From positions 1 to 21,069 of the forward strand of contig CBDURE010000053.1 in assembly GCA_965369605.1 (NCBI GenBank): a DNA stretch of 21,069 nt. The letters are read 5' to 3'. The notes under the pieces are model-generated. The model searched no databases, was not told the DNA's origin, and was given only the letters and a program-made list of their open reading frames with translations. Position 1 is the stretch's first letter; every line of letters begins with the position of its first letter. The DNA comes from JAGGVT01 sp965369605 (GTDB taxonomy: Bacteria; JAJVIF01; JAGGVT01). Positions 6,674-15,200 of this stretch are shown here, piece after piece. Both the position numbers and the translations under genes were made by a program.

Positions 6674-9534
6674 TGCGTATCCTCCATTGAGCCTGTTAAT
6701 GGGTATTTGCAGAAGTAGATATCATTATGGACAACTTTTCTCAGGTTGAACAGATCTTCTTCGGTTAATTCGTATCCAGCTTCGATTCTCAGTTTTTCGA
6801 TTGTGTTCAGCGTGTCAATAAGGATTTCCTCCATTCTGGCTGCAAACAGCATTTTAAAGACGATATCAAACCTGCCTTTCTCGGCAAGCCTGATTACCAG
6901 ATACAAAAAATTTGTATTGGTTGCGGATTTGCCGGCTTCCACGGATATTTCAAACATTTCAAAAGCAGTGCCATAATTCCCGTATTCAATAAGCGGTTCC
7001 ATAAGCCGGAAGACATTCTTCCTGGTGACATATATGTTTCCCGATTTTGTAAGAAGATCAACAGCGTCCTGAACCTGGCCTTTGGCAACATAACCTTTTG
7101 CGATTGAGATTATGAATTCGCTTTCCGAAATATCTGTCCAGTATAGTGATCTTATTTCCCTTGCTCGTTCAGTACAGCCGATTTCAGCAAATGCTGCAGT
7201 AAGGTTATGAAATGTTGAGTCCCGATTTACGTTTTCGTTTAAAACCAGGGCAAGAGCTATCTTATACGCTATCTCAAGGATTTCACGTGGTTTGTCAGTA
7301 TCGCCGTGATATGCATACTGCTTTGCGAGTATAAGCAAACTGTCAAGTTTGGATTGTGAATCATCTTGTGAGACAAGCCCCAGATACATGCTATTCAAGT
7401 ATTCATCGATTGTAACTCCGGGGCTTAACTGGATCAAATCGAGCCTTTCTTTGGATTTTATTTCCATCAATTTATTGAAATATCTGCGGGAATGATCATT
7501 GCTGTTGTCCACCTTAATTGCTTCTGTGATATAGGGGATAATGTCCGGGATATTATCCATCCGCAGAGAATCAACTTTGTAGTTTCTCGATTTCAGGCTG
7601 TTTCGATGCTTATATGCAAGAATCTTTGAAGCCACATTTTCGCAGGCTTTAAGTTCCTTTTGTTTGTTGAATTTAGGGGAATTTGCGTAATGAATAAGCA
7701 CTTTAATAACATGGTCGTATTTGACTTTCTGGCTATCCCAGATAATGTTGAATGCCTTGTCAATATCGCCCTGATCGGCAAACTCACAGGCGATTTCGGT
7801 TGGGATAAAAGCTTCAGGAATCCCAGACATTTTGATTGTCACCGCTTTTACCAGTTCAAACGCTTTGTCAGGTTCGTGCCGTTCAAGGAGTTTTTCAATC
7901 AGGATTTTTATCCCTTCCGGTGGATAGTACATATCCTCTATTTCATAAGCGATTTTATAGGCTTCATCAAGTTTGTTTTGTTTTAATAAATCCTTTATTT
8001 TCTTGGATTTCAGATTAAGAGCTGTGAGTCTTGGGTCTTCGGTTCGCCGGGATGGATAATCAACCATGGTTTCTTTGATTCCCAAATCTGTGTTTAACGC
8101 ATTGCGCAAACTAATCGGTATGCTGATCTCAGAATAACTGCCCTTACGTTGTGGGAGCGTTGGAACGTCTGTGCTAATCAGGGATTTGGATTTATCCATC
8201 ATGCCCGCACGAAGATAACATGACGCAAGTATGAAATTATTACCCTCCATTACTTTATCTGGAAAATTTCTGTCATGAAATGATTTCAGTTTGTTATCAA
8301 TCAGTTCGATTGCGGTTTGTTTATCCCCGATATCTACAAGAGCGGAAATGGGGAAATATATGGCGTTGATGTTTATGGTTTCAGCGATATCCGGGTTTGA
8401 GAGTCCCAGATCATTGAGGATAATTTCAGTTGCTAATTCAGTGTTTCCATTTTCATGAAACGCGACCGCCAGTTTTGAAAGCGCTTTGCAGCGTTCGTAA
8501 TAGCTTGTTATTGATTTCGCGATTTGATAGAGAGTTTCAAGATTGCCTTCAGGTTTCTCAGTGTCGGACACCTGTTTGAGATTATCAATTATTATGAGGA
8601 TGGCATCAGCGCGCCTGCTGTCACGGTGAACAAACCGGGCAGCCCCGATGGACAAATCGAAATAAGCATCCGAGGAAAGTTGTTCGATTGATGTAAAAAG
8701 CAGGTCTGGACCATTACTGAATGTAAATCTGAGTCGTGAGCATATATCCAGCGCCTTGTCATGTTCTCCAGAATCCGCATAGTGAGAGACAAGTTTCTGC
8801 AGTTCTCTGAGAGAATCTCTGGCACCCTTGCAATTATCAATAATGCCAATAGCTTCATCAGCAAGTTCAATAGCTTTTTGGGTGTTTCCAAGGTTAAATT
8901 GGCATTCGGCAGCTCGGATCAATCCGGTTGCGACAGCGCCCGCCCGTGTATTTGATCTTGCCAATGTCGCGGCAGTTTCGCTGATTTTTAACCCTATCTC
9001 AGTTCTGCCTAATTTGTGGCAGGTTTTGACAATGTCGGGTAAATTTTTGAATCCATTTTCATCATAATTTGCCGCAAGAAGCATGCACTGGATTATGTCC
9101 TGCTTTGCCTCATCAACAGCGCTTTTTGTGATTTCAGGAAGAAGATTCCTGATAAATTCGCTGTAACTGAAATCCGGGTGGAATTCAAGGTCGTCCTCAT
9201 ATAAAGAGCCGTCGCTTTTTAAATTTTTACCTGCATTTTGATTATAATTTGATCTAATCGTTTTGCTTAACAAAAGAGCCAGAGAGTTTGAAAACTCCCT
9301 GCTGTCGAGAGCGAGTTCGAAAGATCTACGCGATTCCAGCAGTCGATACTTCAGATACACCTGATGCTGATTCGGTGTTGTGCGCGACATTCTCGCATCG
9401 AATATTTCATTTAGTTCGCGTTGAAACGGGGTTAGTGAATCATCAGATGTTTGATTCGAGGATGCATATATTGACGTGCAGAAAAGAAGCAGGATAAGGC
9501 TTGTAATGAGAATTTGAATTTTTCGAATCAACAT
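6670..9534 (-). CDS. Large exported TPR-type repeat protein
   Basis: The protein has 954 aa from the ATG at 9534, chosen because GGAG lies 9 nt upstream. An in-frame ATG five codons earlier (9549) has no such site. The N-terminus is a signal peptide (MLIRKI, a hydrophobic run, IYAS). The rest is almost entirely helical, with recurring TPR-like pieces: IELADEAIGII, GEHDKALDICSRL, NKLDEAYKIAYEIE, DIDKAFNIIWDSQ, GDTDKPREILEIAYKIA, GQVQDAVDLL. TPR arrays are protein-binding scaffolds. No enzyme domain is visible. It is translationally coupled to the propeller protein, so the pair may form an envelope complex. A sigma70-like promoter lies about 50 bp upstream. Confidence 0.8.
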   Translation of the reverse strand: MLIRKIQILITSLILLLFCTSIYASSNQTSDDSLTPFQRELNEIFDARMSRTTPNQHQVYLKYRLLESRRSFELALDSREFSNSLALLLSKTIRSNYNQNAGKNLKSDGSLYEDDLEFHPDFSYSEFIRNLLPEITKSAVDEAKQDIIQCMLLAANYDENGFKNLPDIVKTCHKLGRTEIGLKISETAATLARSNTRAGAVATGLIRAAECQFNLGNTQKAIELADEAIGIIDNCKGARDSLRELQKLVSHYADSGEHDKALDICSRLRFTFSNGPDLLFTSIEQLSSDAYFDLSIGAARFVHRDSRRADAILIIIDNLKQVSDTEKPEGNLETLYQIAKSITSYYERCKALSKLAVAFHENGNTELATEIILNDLGLSNPDIAETININAIYFPISALVDIGDKQTAIELIDNKLKSFHDRNFPDKVMEGNNFILASCYLRAGMMDKSKSLISTDVPTLPQRKGSYSEISIPISLRNALNTDLGIKETMVDYPSRRTEDPRLTALNLKSKKIKDLLKQNKLDEAYKIAYEIEDMYYPPEGIKILIEKLLERHEPDKAFELVKAVTIKMSGIPEAFIPTEIACEFADQGDIDKAFNIIWDSQKVKYDHVIKVLIHYANSPKFNKQKELKACENVASKILAYKHRNSLKSRNYKVDSLRMDNIPDIIPYITEAIKVDNSNDHSRRYFNKLMEIKSKERLDLIQLSPGVTIDEYLNSMYLGLVSQDDSQSKLDSLLILAKQYAYHGDTDKPREILEIAYKIALALVLNENVNRDSTFHNLTAAFAEIGCTERAREIRSLYWTDISESEFIISIAKGYVAKGQVQDAVDLLTKSGNIYVTRKNVFRLMEPLIEYGNYGTAFEMFEISVEAGKSATNTNFLYLVIRLAEKGRFDIVFKMLFAARMEEILIDTLNTIEKLRIEAGYELTEEDLFNLRKVVHNDIYFCKYPLTGSMEDTQ

Positions 9535-9588
9535 GGCGTAATTCTCCATTTGTCAGAACGTGTTAAATAATCAGTTGATTGTATTTAG

Positions 9589-9616
9589 ATTATATCCCTT
9601 AATCGGCATTAAGCAA
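9589..9616 (-). promoter_or_regulatory. Predicted sigma70-type promoter of the TPR/propeller operon
   Basis: On the minus strand a perfect -10 TATAAT (9594-9589) follows a partial -35 TTGCTT (9616-9611) after 16 bp. This would start transcription near 9582, about 48 nt before the ATG at 9534. Confidence 0.5.
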
Positions 9617-9658
9617 ACCGGAAGTGGGTGGGTGGTCAGCAGAGCGGATGGATAGGCG

Positions 9659-9729
9659 GCAGAGGGTTAAGCAGGAAGCAGAGGGTTATGCAGGAAGCAG
9701 AGGGTTATGCAAGAAGCAGAGGGTTAAAA
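9659..9729. repeat. 19-bp direct repeat, three full copies and one partial
   Basis: Units starting GCAGAGGGTTA occupy 9659-9677, 9678-9696 and 9697-9715, with a partial fourth copy from 9716. Copies differ at one to two positions. The last copy merges into the hairpin at 9717-9736. The array lies between the TPR gene start and the peptidase gene end. Confidence 0.85.
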
Positions 9730-9736
9730 CCCTCTG
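9717..9736 (-). terminator. Hairpin downstream of the S9 peptidase gene
   Basis: CAGAGGG (9717-9723) and CCCTCTG (9730-9736) form a perfect 7-bp stem with a 6-nt A/T loop. It lies 80 bp after the peptidase stop. There is no clear U-tract, so terminator function is tentative. Confidence 0.35.
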
Positions 9737-9815
9737 TTATTTGGAGTGGGAGAGGCAAAAAAACAGCTTTGGCATCGAGAATGTCGGTTATCTGAAAAGG
9801 TTTTAGTGAACTTTC

Positions 9816-11822
9816 CTACATATACTTATCAAACCATCGCTTGATATGCTCAAGCCTTGCGATTCGCCTGTCAGTGCGGCCGCCCCTGCTGAGTCCGTGG
9901 GATTCATCGGGGAATCGAACGAGTTCAGTTTCGATGCCCTGCTTCTTGAGAGCGATATAGAACTGCTCTGACTGCTCGATTGCGCAGCGGAAATCCATCT
10001 CGCTATGGATAACAAGCGTGGGAGTTTTCACTTTGCCAACGCAACTTATCGGCGACTGTCGCCAGAAGTTTTCTAAATTTTCGAATGGCGGTTTTTTGCC
10101 GAATTCATCCTGGAATATCCAGTTGAAATCGGATGATCCCCACATGCTGATAAGGTTGGATACCATGCGCTGTGCGACCGCTGCCTTGAATCGATTGGTG
10201 TGCCCGACAATCCATCCGGTCATGTATCCGCCGTATGATCCGCCGGTTACACCCATTCGTTTTTCATCGATATAGGGTTTCTTTGCGAGAAGATCAGTCC
10301 ATTTCATGAGGTCTTTGTAATCCTTGTTGCCCCAGTCATTTACAATCGTTCCGGAGTGAGTTTCACCATATCCCTGGCCACCGCGAGGATTACAGAAATA
10401 AACAACATATCCGGCGGCAGCGAGATAGAAAAACTCGTGCATAATCATGTTGCCGTACTGGACACGTGGACCGCCGTGAATTTCAAGAATGGATGGGTAT
10501 TTCTTTTTAGGGTTAAATCCCGGAGGTTTGATAATCCAGCCCTGAAGATCGTTCTTGTCAGAGCCTTTGAACCAGATTTCTTCGGCCTCGCCTAAATCGA
10601 GTTTCTTCATCCAGTTCTCATTCACTTTGGTGAGTTTTTTCGTAGTGCCGTTGAGATTATCTTTAACGAAAATCTGTCCCGGGTCAGTCATTGATGTATG
10701 GAAATAAGCCAGTTTGCGGCGTTCGGGGTCAGGTTCGAAATTGCCGATAACGCCTGTCATGTTGAGTGCGTCCTCGATTTCACCGGTTTGGAAATTAACA
10801 CGTTTGAGTATTGTGTCCCCATGATGTGCCACCTGAAAACAAATCCATGTCATGTCAGGCATCCACGTGGGAGGCATCTGTTCATGTGCTCCGACAAGAT
10901 CGTTGACTGTCCAATTAACACAATTGAAATCGTGTTTTGCGGTCAGGCATTTGGCTTTGCCCTTGCCATTGGATGGCACAACCCATACTCTTGTATTCCT
11001 GTACCATTCCCCTTTCCCTTCCTGCCCCAGATATGCAAGCCATTTGCCGTCGGGTGACCAAGACGGCATGTAACTCTGGCCAGCAGGCGTTGGGATCAGT
11101 TTCATTTTCCCACCCTTGGATGGCATCACCCAGATATCATACGCTTCATAATCCAACTCGGGATTATCGGCCCTGTTCGAAACAAACGTTATCCTGGTGC
11201 CATCGTGTGAGATAGCAGCATTACCCTCATTGTATTTATCTCCCTCGGTGAGTTGCGTTGCCTTGCCGGATTTGGCATCGACGGTCCATAAATGCCACTT
11301 TTCCCGGGGAACGTAGCCTGCAGCGTCCATCTTGAAGAACATATTTGTGATATGCCGGGATACAACTCCGAGTTTTTTCTTTTGCTCATCTGCTTCGCGC
11401 TCAAGGACATCTTTATCTTTGTTTCTGAATTGGACGAGGAATTTCTTTCCATCGGGGAACCATTGGATGTTCGCGAACGAACCTTTCAAAGAGGTTACCT
11501 TGCGAGCTTCTCCGCCATCAAAGGGAATAATGTATATTTGCGGATCAGTCTCATCATGCCTGTTCGACATGAACGCGATGAACTTGCCGCAGGGAGACCA
11601 TCGCGGGAAGTAATCAGAATGATTACCGTAGGTGAACTGTTTTGGCTTTCCGCCTTTCGTTGGAACAATCCAAATATTTGAATATTTCTTCTCGGTTTTT
11701 CGATCAACTCTCTGAATCGTATAAAGGACATTCCGGGCATCGGGGGATATTCTCAGGTCGGTGATTAATTCGACACGATAGAGATCATCTGCCTTAATCA
11801 AGGGTTTCTTTGCTTTAGCCAT
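9816..11822 (-). CDS. S9-family (prolyl oligopeptidase-like) serine peptidase
   Basis: The protein has 668 aa from the ATG at 11822, chosen because AAGGAG lies 6 nt upstream. The frame extends to 11870, but those 16 codons have no such site. The N-terminal half is a propeller with PD40-type repeats (WSPCGKFIAFMSNR, WFPDGKKF, SHDGTRITFVSNR, WSPDGKWLAYLG). The C-terminal half is an alpha/beta hydrolase with an intact triad: Ser529 in GGSYGG, Asp610 in HSEMDFR, and His642 in ESHG. HGGP near residue 449 would form the oxyanion region. The architecture fits acylaminoacyl peptidase or dipeptidyl-peptidase relatives that trim short peptides. There is no signal peptide, so it is probably cytoplasmic. 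It appears monocistronic. Confidence 0.93.
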   Translation of the reverse strand: MAKAKKPLIKADDLYRVELITDLRISPDARNVLYTIQRVDRKTEKKYSNIWIVPTKGGKPKQFTYGNHSDYFPRWSPCGKFIAFMSNRHDETDPQIYIIPFDGGEARKVTSLKGSFANIQWFPDGKKFLVQFRNKDKDVLEREADEQKKKLGVVSRHITNMFFKMDAAGYVPREKWHLWTVDAKSGKATQLTEGDKYNEGNAAISHDGTRITFVSNRADNPELDYEAYDIWVMPSKGGKMKLIPTPAGQSYMPSWSPDGKWLAYLGQEGKGEWYRNTRVWVVPSNGKGKAKCLTAKHDFNCVNWTVNDLVGAHEQMPPTWMPDMTWICFQVAHHGDTILKRVNFQTGEIEDALNMTGVIGNFEPDPERRKLAYFHTSMTDPGQIFVKDNLNGTTKKLTKVNENWMKKLDLGEAEEIWFKGSDKNDLQGWIIKPPGFNPKKKYPSILEIHGGPRVQYGNMIMHEFFYLAAAGYVVYFCNPRGGQGYGETHSGTIVNDWGNKDYKDLMKWTDLLAKKPYIDEKRMGVTGGSYGGYMTGWIVGHTNRFKAAVAQRMVSNLISMWGSSDFNWIFQDEFGKKPPFENLENFWRQSPISCVGKVKTPTLVIHSEMDFRCAIEQSEQFYIALKKQGIETELVRFPDESHGLSRGGRTDRRIARLEHIKRWFDKYM

Positions 11823-11877
11823 TTGTTTCTCCTTCTGAAAATACACGTTTTGTGTGTATAACATTGCCACTTAATTT

Positions 11878-11930
11878 GGACACCGAATGAATGTTACAGG
11901 TTTCAATTATATATTAAATTTCCGGTGTCC
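11878..11930. repeat. Inverted repeat of GGACACCG, with a third related copy at 12091
   Basis: GGACACCG (11878-11885) faces CGGTGTCC (11923-11930) across 37 bp. Both arms are also bordered by TTAATTT on their outer sides, with 5 extra bases on the right. CCGGACAC recurs at 12091-12098. These could be the ends of a decayed insertion element or a paired operator. No transposase ORF is present. Confidence 0.5.
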
Positions 11931-11958
11931 GGATAAAATTAAGCGAAAGCCATTATAA

Positions 11959-12049
11959 ATGCCTTACTCCCCGGAGGGTACCATTATTACCCTTGACATG
12001 TGTAAACGATGTCCGTGGTCAAAACAGCATGAGAGGTGCAAGCGGTGAG
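11959..12049 (+). CDS. Candidate 29-aa Cys-rich small protein or gene remnant
   Basis: An ATG at 11959 opens a 29-codon frame ending at TGA 12047-12049. The C-terminal part contains CKRC, then a His and another Cys (MCKRCPWSKQHERCKR), which looks like part of a zinc ribbon. There is no ribosome binding site near the ATG. It lies between the GGACAC repeats, so it may be a remnant of a mobile-element gene rather than a working gene. A second ATG is at 11998. Confidence 0.2.
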
Positions 12050-12131
12050 GTTTTATTAACCGGCAACCCGCCATTTCCCCTCGAATTTAACCGGACACTA
12101 CTGAATCGCTAAAATAAAAAAATCAGCGGAT

Positions 12132-12145
12132 ATGATGCTCATCAT
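12132..12145. promoter_or_regulatory. Short palindrome upstream of the 1382-aa protein gene
   Basis: ATGATG and CATCAT flank a 2-bp centre, giving a 6-bp inverted repeat typical in size for a dimeric regulator site. It lies about 120 bp before the TTG start. No regulator can be assigned. Confidence 0.2.
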
Positions 12146-12250
12146 GATTTAATCACATGAAATCTATGTTAAAATTATTTAATCTGGTTGAGTGAAATCA
12201 ACACTCAGTTATCAGGGGTAGCTGTTTTTTTATATTTCAATTATCAATCC

Positions 12251-12258
12251 AGAGGAGG
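12251..12258 (+). promoter_or_regulatory. Strong ribosome binding site fixing a TTG start
   Basis: AGAGGAGG ends 6 nt before TTG at 12265. No ATG or GTG lies in frame nearby, so this site decides the start of the 1382-aa protein. Confidence 0.8.
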
Positions 12259-12264
12259 CGTGTT

Positions 12265-15200
12265 TTGTCTACCGATAAAACCTCAACACGTCAAAAGGAT
12301 TTATACTGCCCGATATGCGGTGAATTCAATCGCGGACGGGACGTTTTTCGCTGTCCCGAATGCAGGATGGATTTGATATGCCCGAAACACCGTGACAATT
12401 GGTTGATGATATGCAGTGAATGCGCCCGTATGGTTCGTTCTGAGGAATTCGAGCGCATTTCAATAAAGCTGTTCGCGGAAACTCCACCCGGAATGGTTCT
12501 TGTCAGCCCCGGGAATTTTATCTTTGGCAGGGATGATGGCGAGCCCAATTGCGCACCAGCGCATACTGCACATCTCGAGGCATACTACATCGATGAACAT
12601 CCGGTAACCAACGCTGAATATAAACAATTTATGCCTGACCATGAATTCAATCCCGGATTCGAAAACGAACCCGTTCGCGGAGTCAGTTGGATCAACGCGA
12701 AGAAATACGCCGGACTTGCGGGGAAACGCCTTCCAACAGAACAGGAATGGGAAAAAGCCGTGCGTGGAGTGGACGGTTTGAACTATCCGTGGGGCAATGA
12801 ACTGCCGGACGATTCCGATGTATCCGCGGATGAATTCGCTGCTAGAATCTCATCACTTGCATTAAGCCAGTTAGGCGTTTACGGCGGAATCGGCGGCATT
12901 CAGGAATGGGTCGATGACTGGTATGACCCTTACCCCGACAACGCATTCAACGATCCATCATACGGCAAATCACACAAAGTTCTTCGAGGCGGCAACCTGA
13001 CTCCGTTCCACCCGGTTTCCGCATCCGACAGAAGATACGCTCTTCCCGATGAACACGGACCTGACATAGGCTTCAGATGCGCAAAAGATACATCGCTTGT
13101 GTTTGATTATGACATCTCCGAAAAACGCAAGCACGAAAAAGATCGCGTTAACAGGCTGATAGTGCAGTTGGTACTGGAGAAAAAAGCCAGAAAGCTGGCG
13201 AAAGAGCATGAGAAGATGGTTCTTCACGATAGAAGAATCACCGAGCTTGAAGAGGAACTGCAGAGAATTGAGGATGAACAAAGGCGAATAATTGAAAAGG
13301 AATATGAGCCGGGACTGTCGCGCAGAATCATGTATTTATTATCCGCTTTTTGGGAATCGCTGGTCAAGGTCTCCGGACGAAAACGCGATGTCGCAAAGCG
13401 TTGGGTTTACCTGCTGTTGAGCATCCTTGTCATATATCTTTTCTTCGCGAACATTCTCGCGAAGGAGAAACTCGTGTTCACAATCATTCAGGATGAAAAG
13501 CAGTTCATCGCGACAATGCTGACATCGGGAAAGAACCTTGAGATATTCGAAAACCTAGGGGAGGCATCGCATCCGGTATTCTCCCCCGATGGAAAACACA
13601 TAGCGTATGTAAAAAATCTCGAAGGCAACAATGAGATTTTTGTCGCGACAGCATCAGGCGCAAAACCGGTAAACATATCCAACGACCCGGGTAATGACTC
13701 AAATCCGGGATTCTCGCAAAACGGGCATGTCGTATGGCTCAGCGACCGCAGCGGCAGCGATGATGTTTACACATCACGCCTGGATGGCTCCGACACAAAA
13801 CTCATTCCCATACCGGCAGGTGAACTGGGCCGATATGACTTTTCATCAGATGGAAAATATGTAACCTTCGCGCTGAAACCGTCCAAACAGTGGGAAATCT
13901 ACATTATGAAATCCAACGGCGATGAAGTGAAAAAGATAAGCGATGAATCGTCACACTGCCTGAATCCGCTGTTTGCGCACGGCAACAGGCGAATCCTGTT
14001 CACCAGCAACAATGCGGGAAATTATGAACTTTTCTATATGAACACTGATGGCTCTAATATATCCAGAGTAACCTACACTGTTGGCGATGAACTTGGCGAA
14101 TGTTCATTCAGCTCAAGCGGGAAATGGATATTCACCACCTACAAAGACAACATGAACAGCAATACCGCCAATGCGATTTACAAAATGCGTTGGGATGGCA
14201 AATCAAGAAAAACGATATATGAGTCCGACACGGAAATTGGCAGCCCGAATTCCGGATTAATGGGATTCAAGCGGTTTTTCGCTGGTTTGTTCCACCCGAA
14301 ATATAAGCCCAGGACTCTCAAATGGAAAAGAAATATCCAGGATGAATGTGGAGAGCATGATTTACGGCCTCTACTTGAAGCCGGCACGCGATGGCTGAAA
14401 ACCGGAATACATCTTTATGAAGGAGATTTCATCGGACTGGCATCGCAAGGCACATGGCGCAGCGCGAAACTTCGATCTTCAGCATGGGTTGGTCCCGATG
14501 GATATGCAAATCTGCTGGACAACAACGCTACAATTCCAAACAAACCAATCGGAATGCTGATTGCCCGTATTGGCGAATCACAACCCTTCCCGGTCGGAAA
14601 TTCACAGTCGTTCATCTCGGAACATGAGGGAGAACTCATGATTATGATGAACGACACCGCCAAACTCAGCGACAATGAGGGAGCGATTATTGTTGAAGTT
14701 GACCTTAAAAGCAACAACATGAGTAAGACCGCTCGTGTTGTACCCCCGCTATTATTCCAGCATCTGAAATATTTCGGATTTGATGACGGCATTCGCAGTG
14801 GCATTCCACCGGAAAAATATTTCGGCGACACGCGAATAAATCTTAGTTTCCTCTCGATGTCCGAGATGCATAGTCCAGCATCCACGATATTGGGTGAGTT
14901 CCATAGCGGACGCGCGGTTCTGCTGGAACCATCCAACCTGTATTATCTGAATCCGAAGCAACTAACCAAATCAATTAGGATTTTCATTGAATCGTTCCAG
15001 GATGAGGAAGTAGAAGGAAAAGAACCCCTGCCGCCCTTTGCGTTCTATCTTCCTTGGCAACTGCCATCCGACAGCGTTTCCTCCATGGACGAAATCCTAA
15101 CTGCTTTACACGGGAGTTTCCCCGACCAGCCTGTCATAACCGGCATAACCACAGAAAAGCTGCTTACGCCCGATCTTGATACCGCTTATTGCAATAAATT

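Larger units (their letters stand above)
11823..12264. other. 442-bp divergent intergenic region
   Basis: The region separates the peptidase gene (minus) from the 1382-aa protein gene (plus). It is AT-rich and should hold both promoters. For the peptidase, TGTTATACA on the minus strand (around 11855-11862) resembles an extended -10 but has no good -35. No convincing promoter is seen for the plus-strand gene. It also holds the GGACACCG copies, a 29-codon ORF and a short palindrome listed separately. Confidence 0.6.

Noticed and set aside
11993..12021. Promoter starting with the perfect TTGACA at 11993
   Set aside because: No acceptable -10 box lies 16-18 bp downstream.
12490..13080. Active formylglycine-generating enzyme (sulfatase activator)
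   Set aside because: The fold signatures are present, but no cysteines follow the RGGN motif where the catalytic pair should be, and no sulfatase gene is nearby.
14415..14936. 173-aa minus-strand ORF
   Set aside because: It is antisense to the LecA-like region. Its Ser- and Arg-rich composition is typical of a shadow frame.
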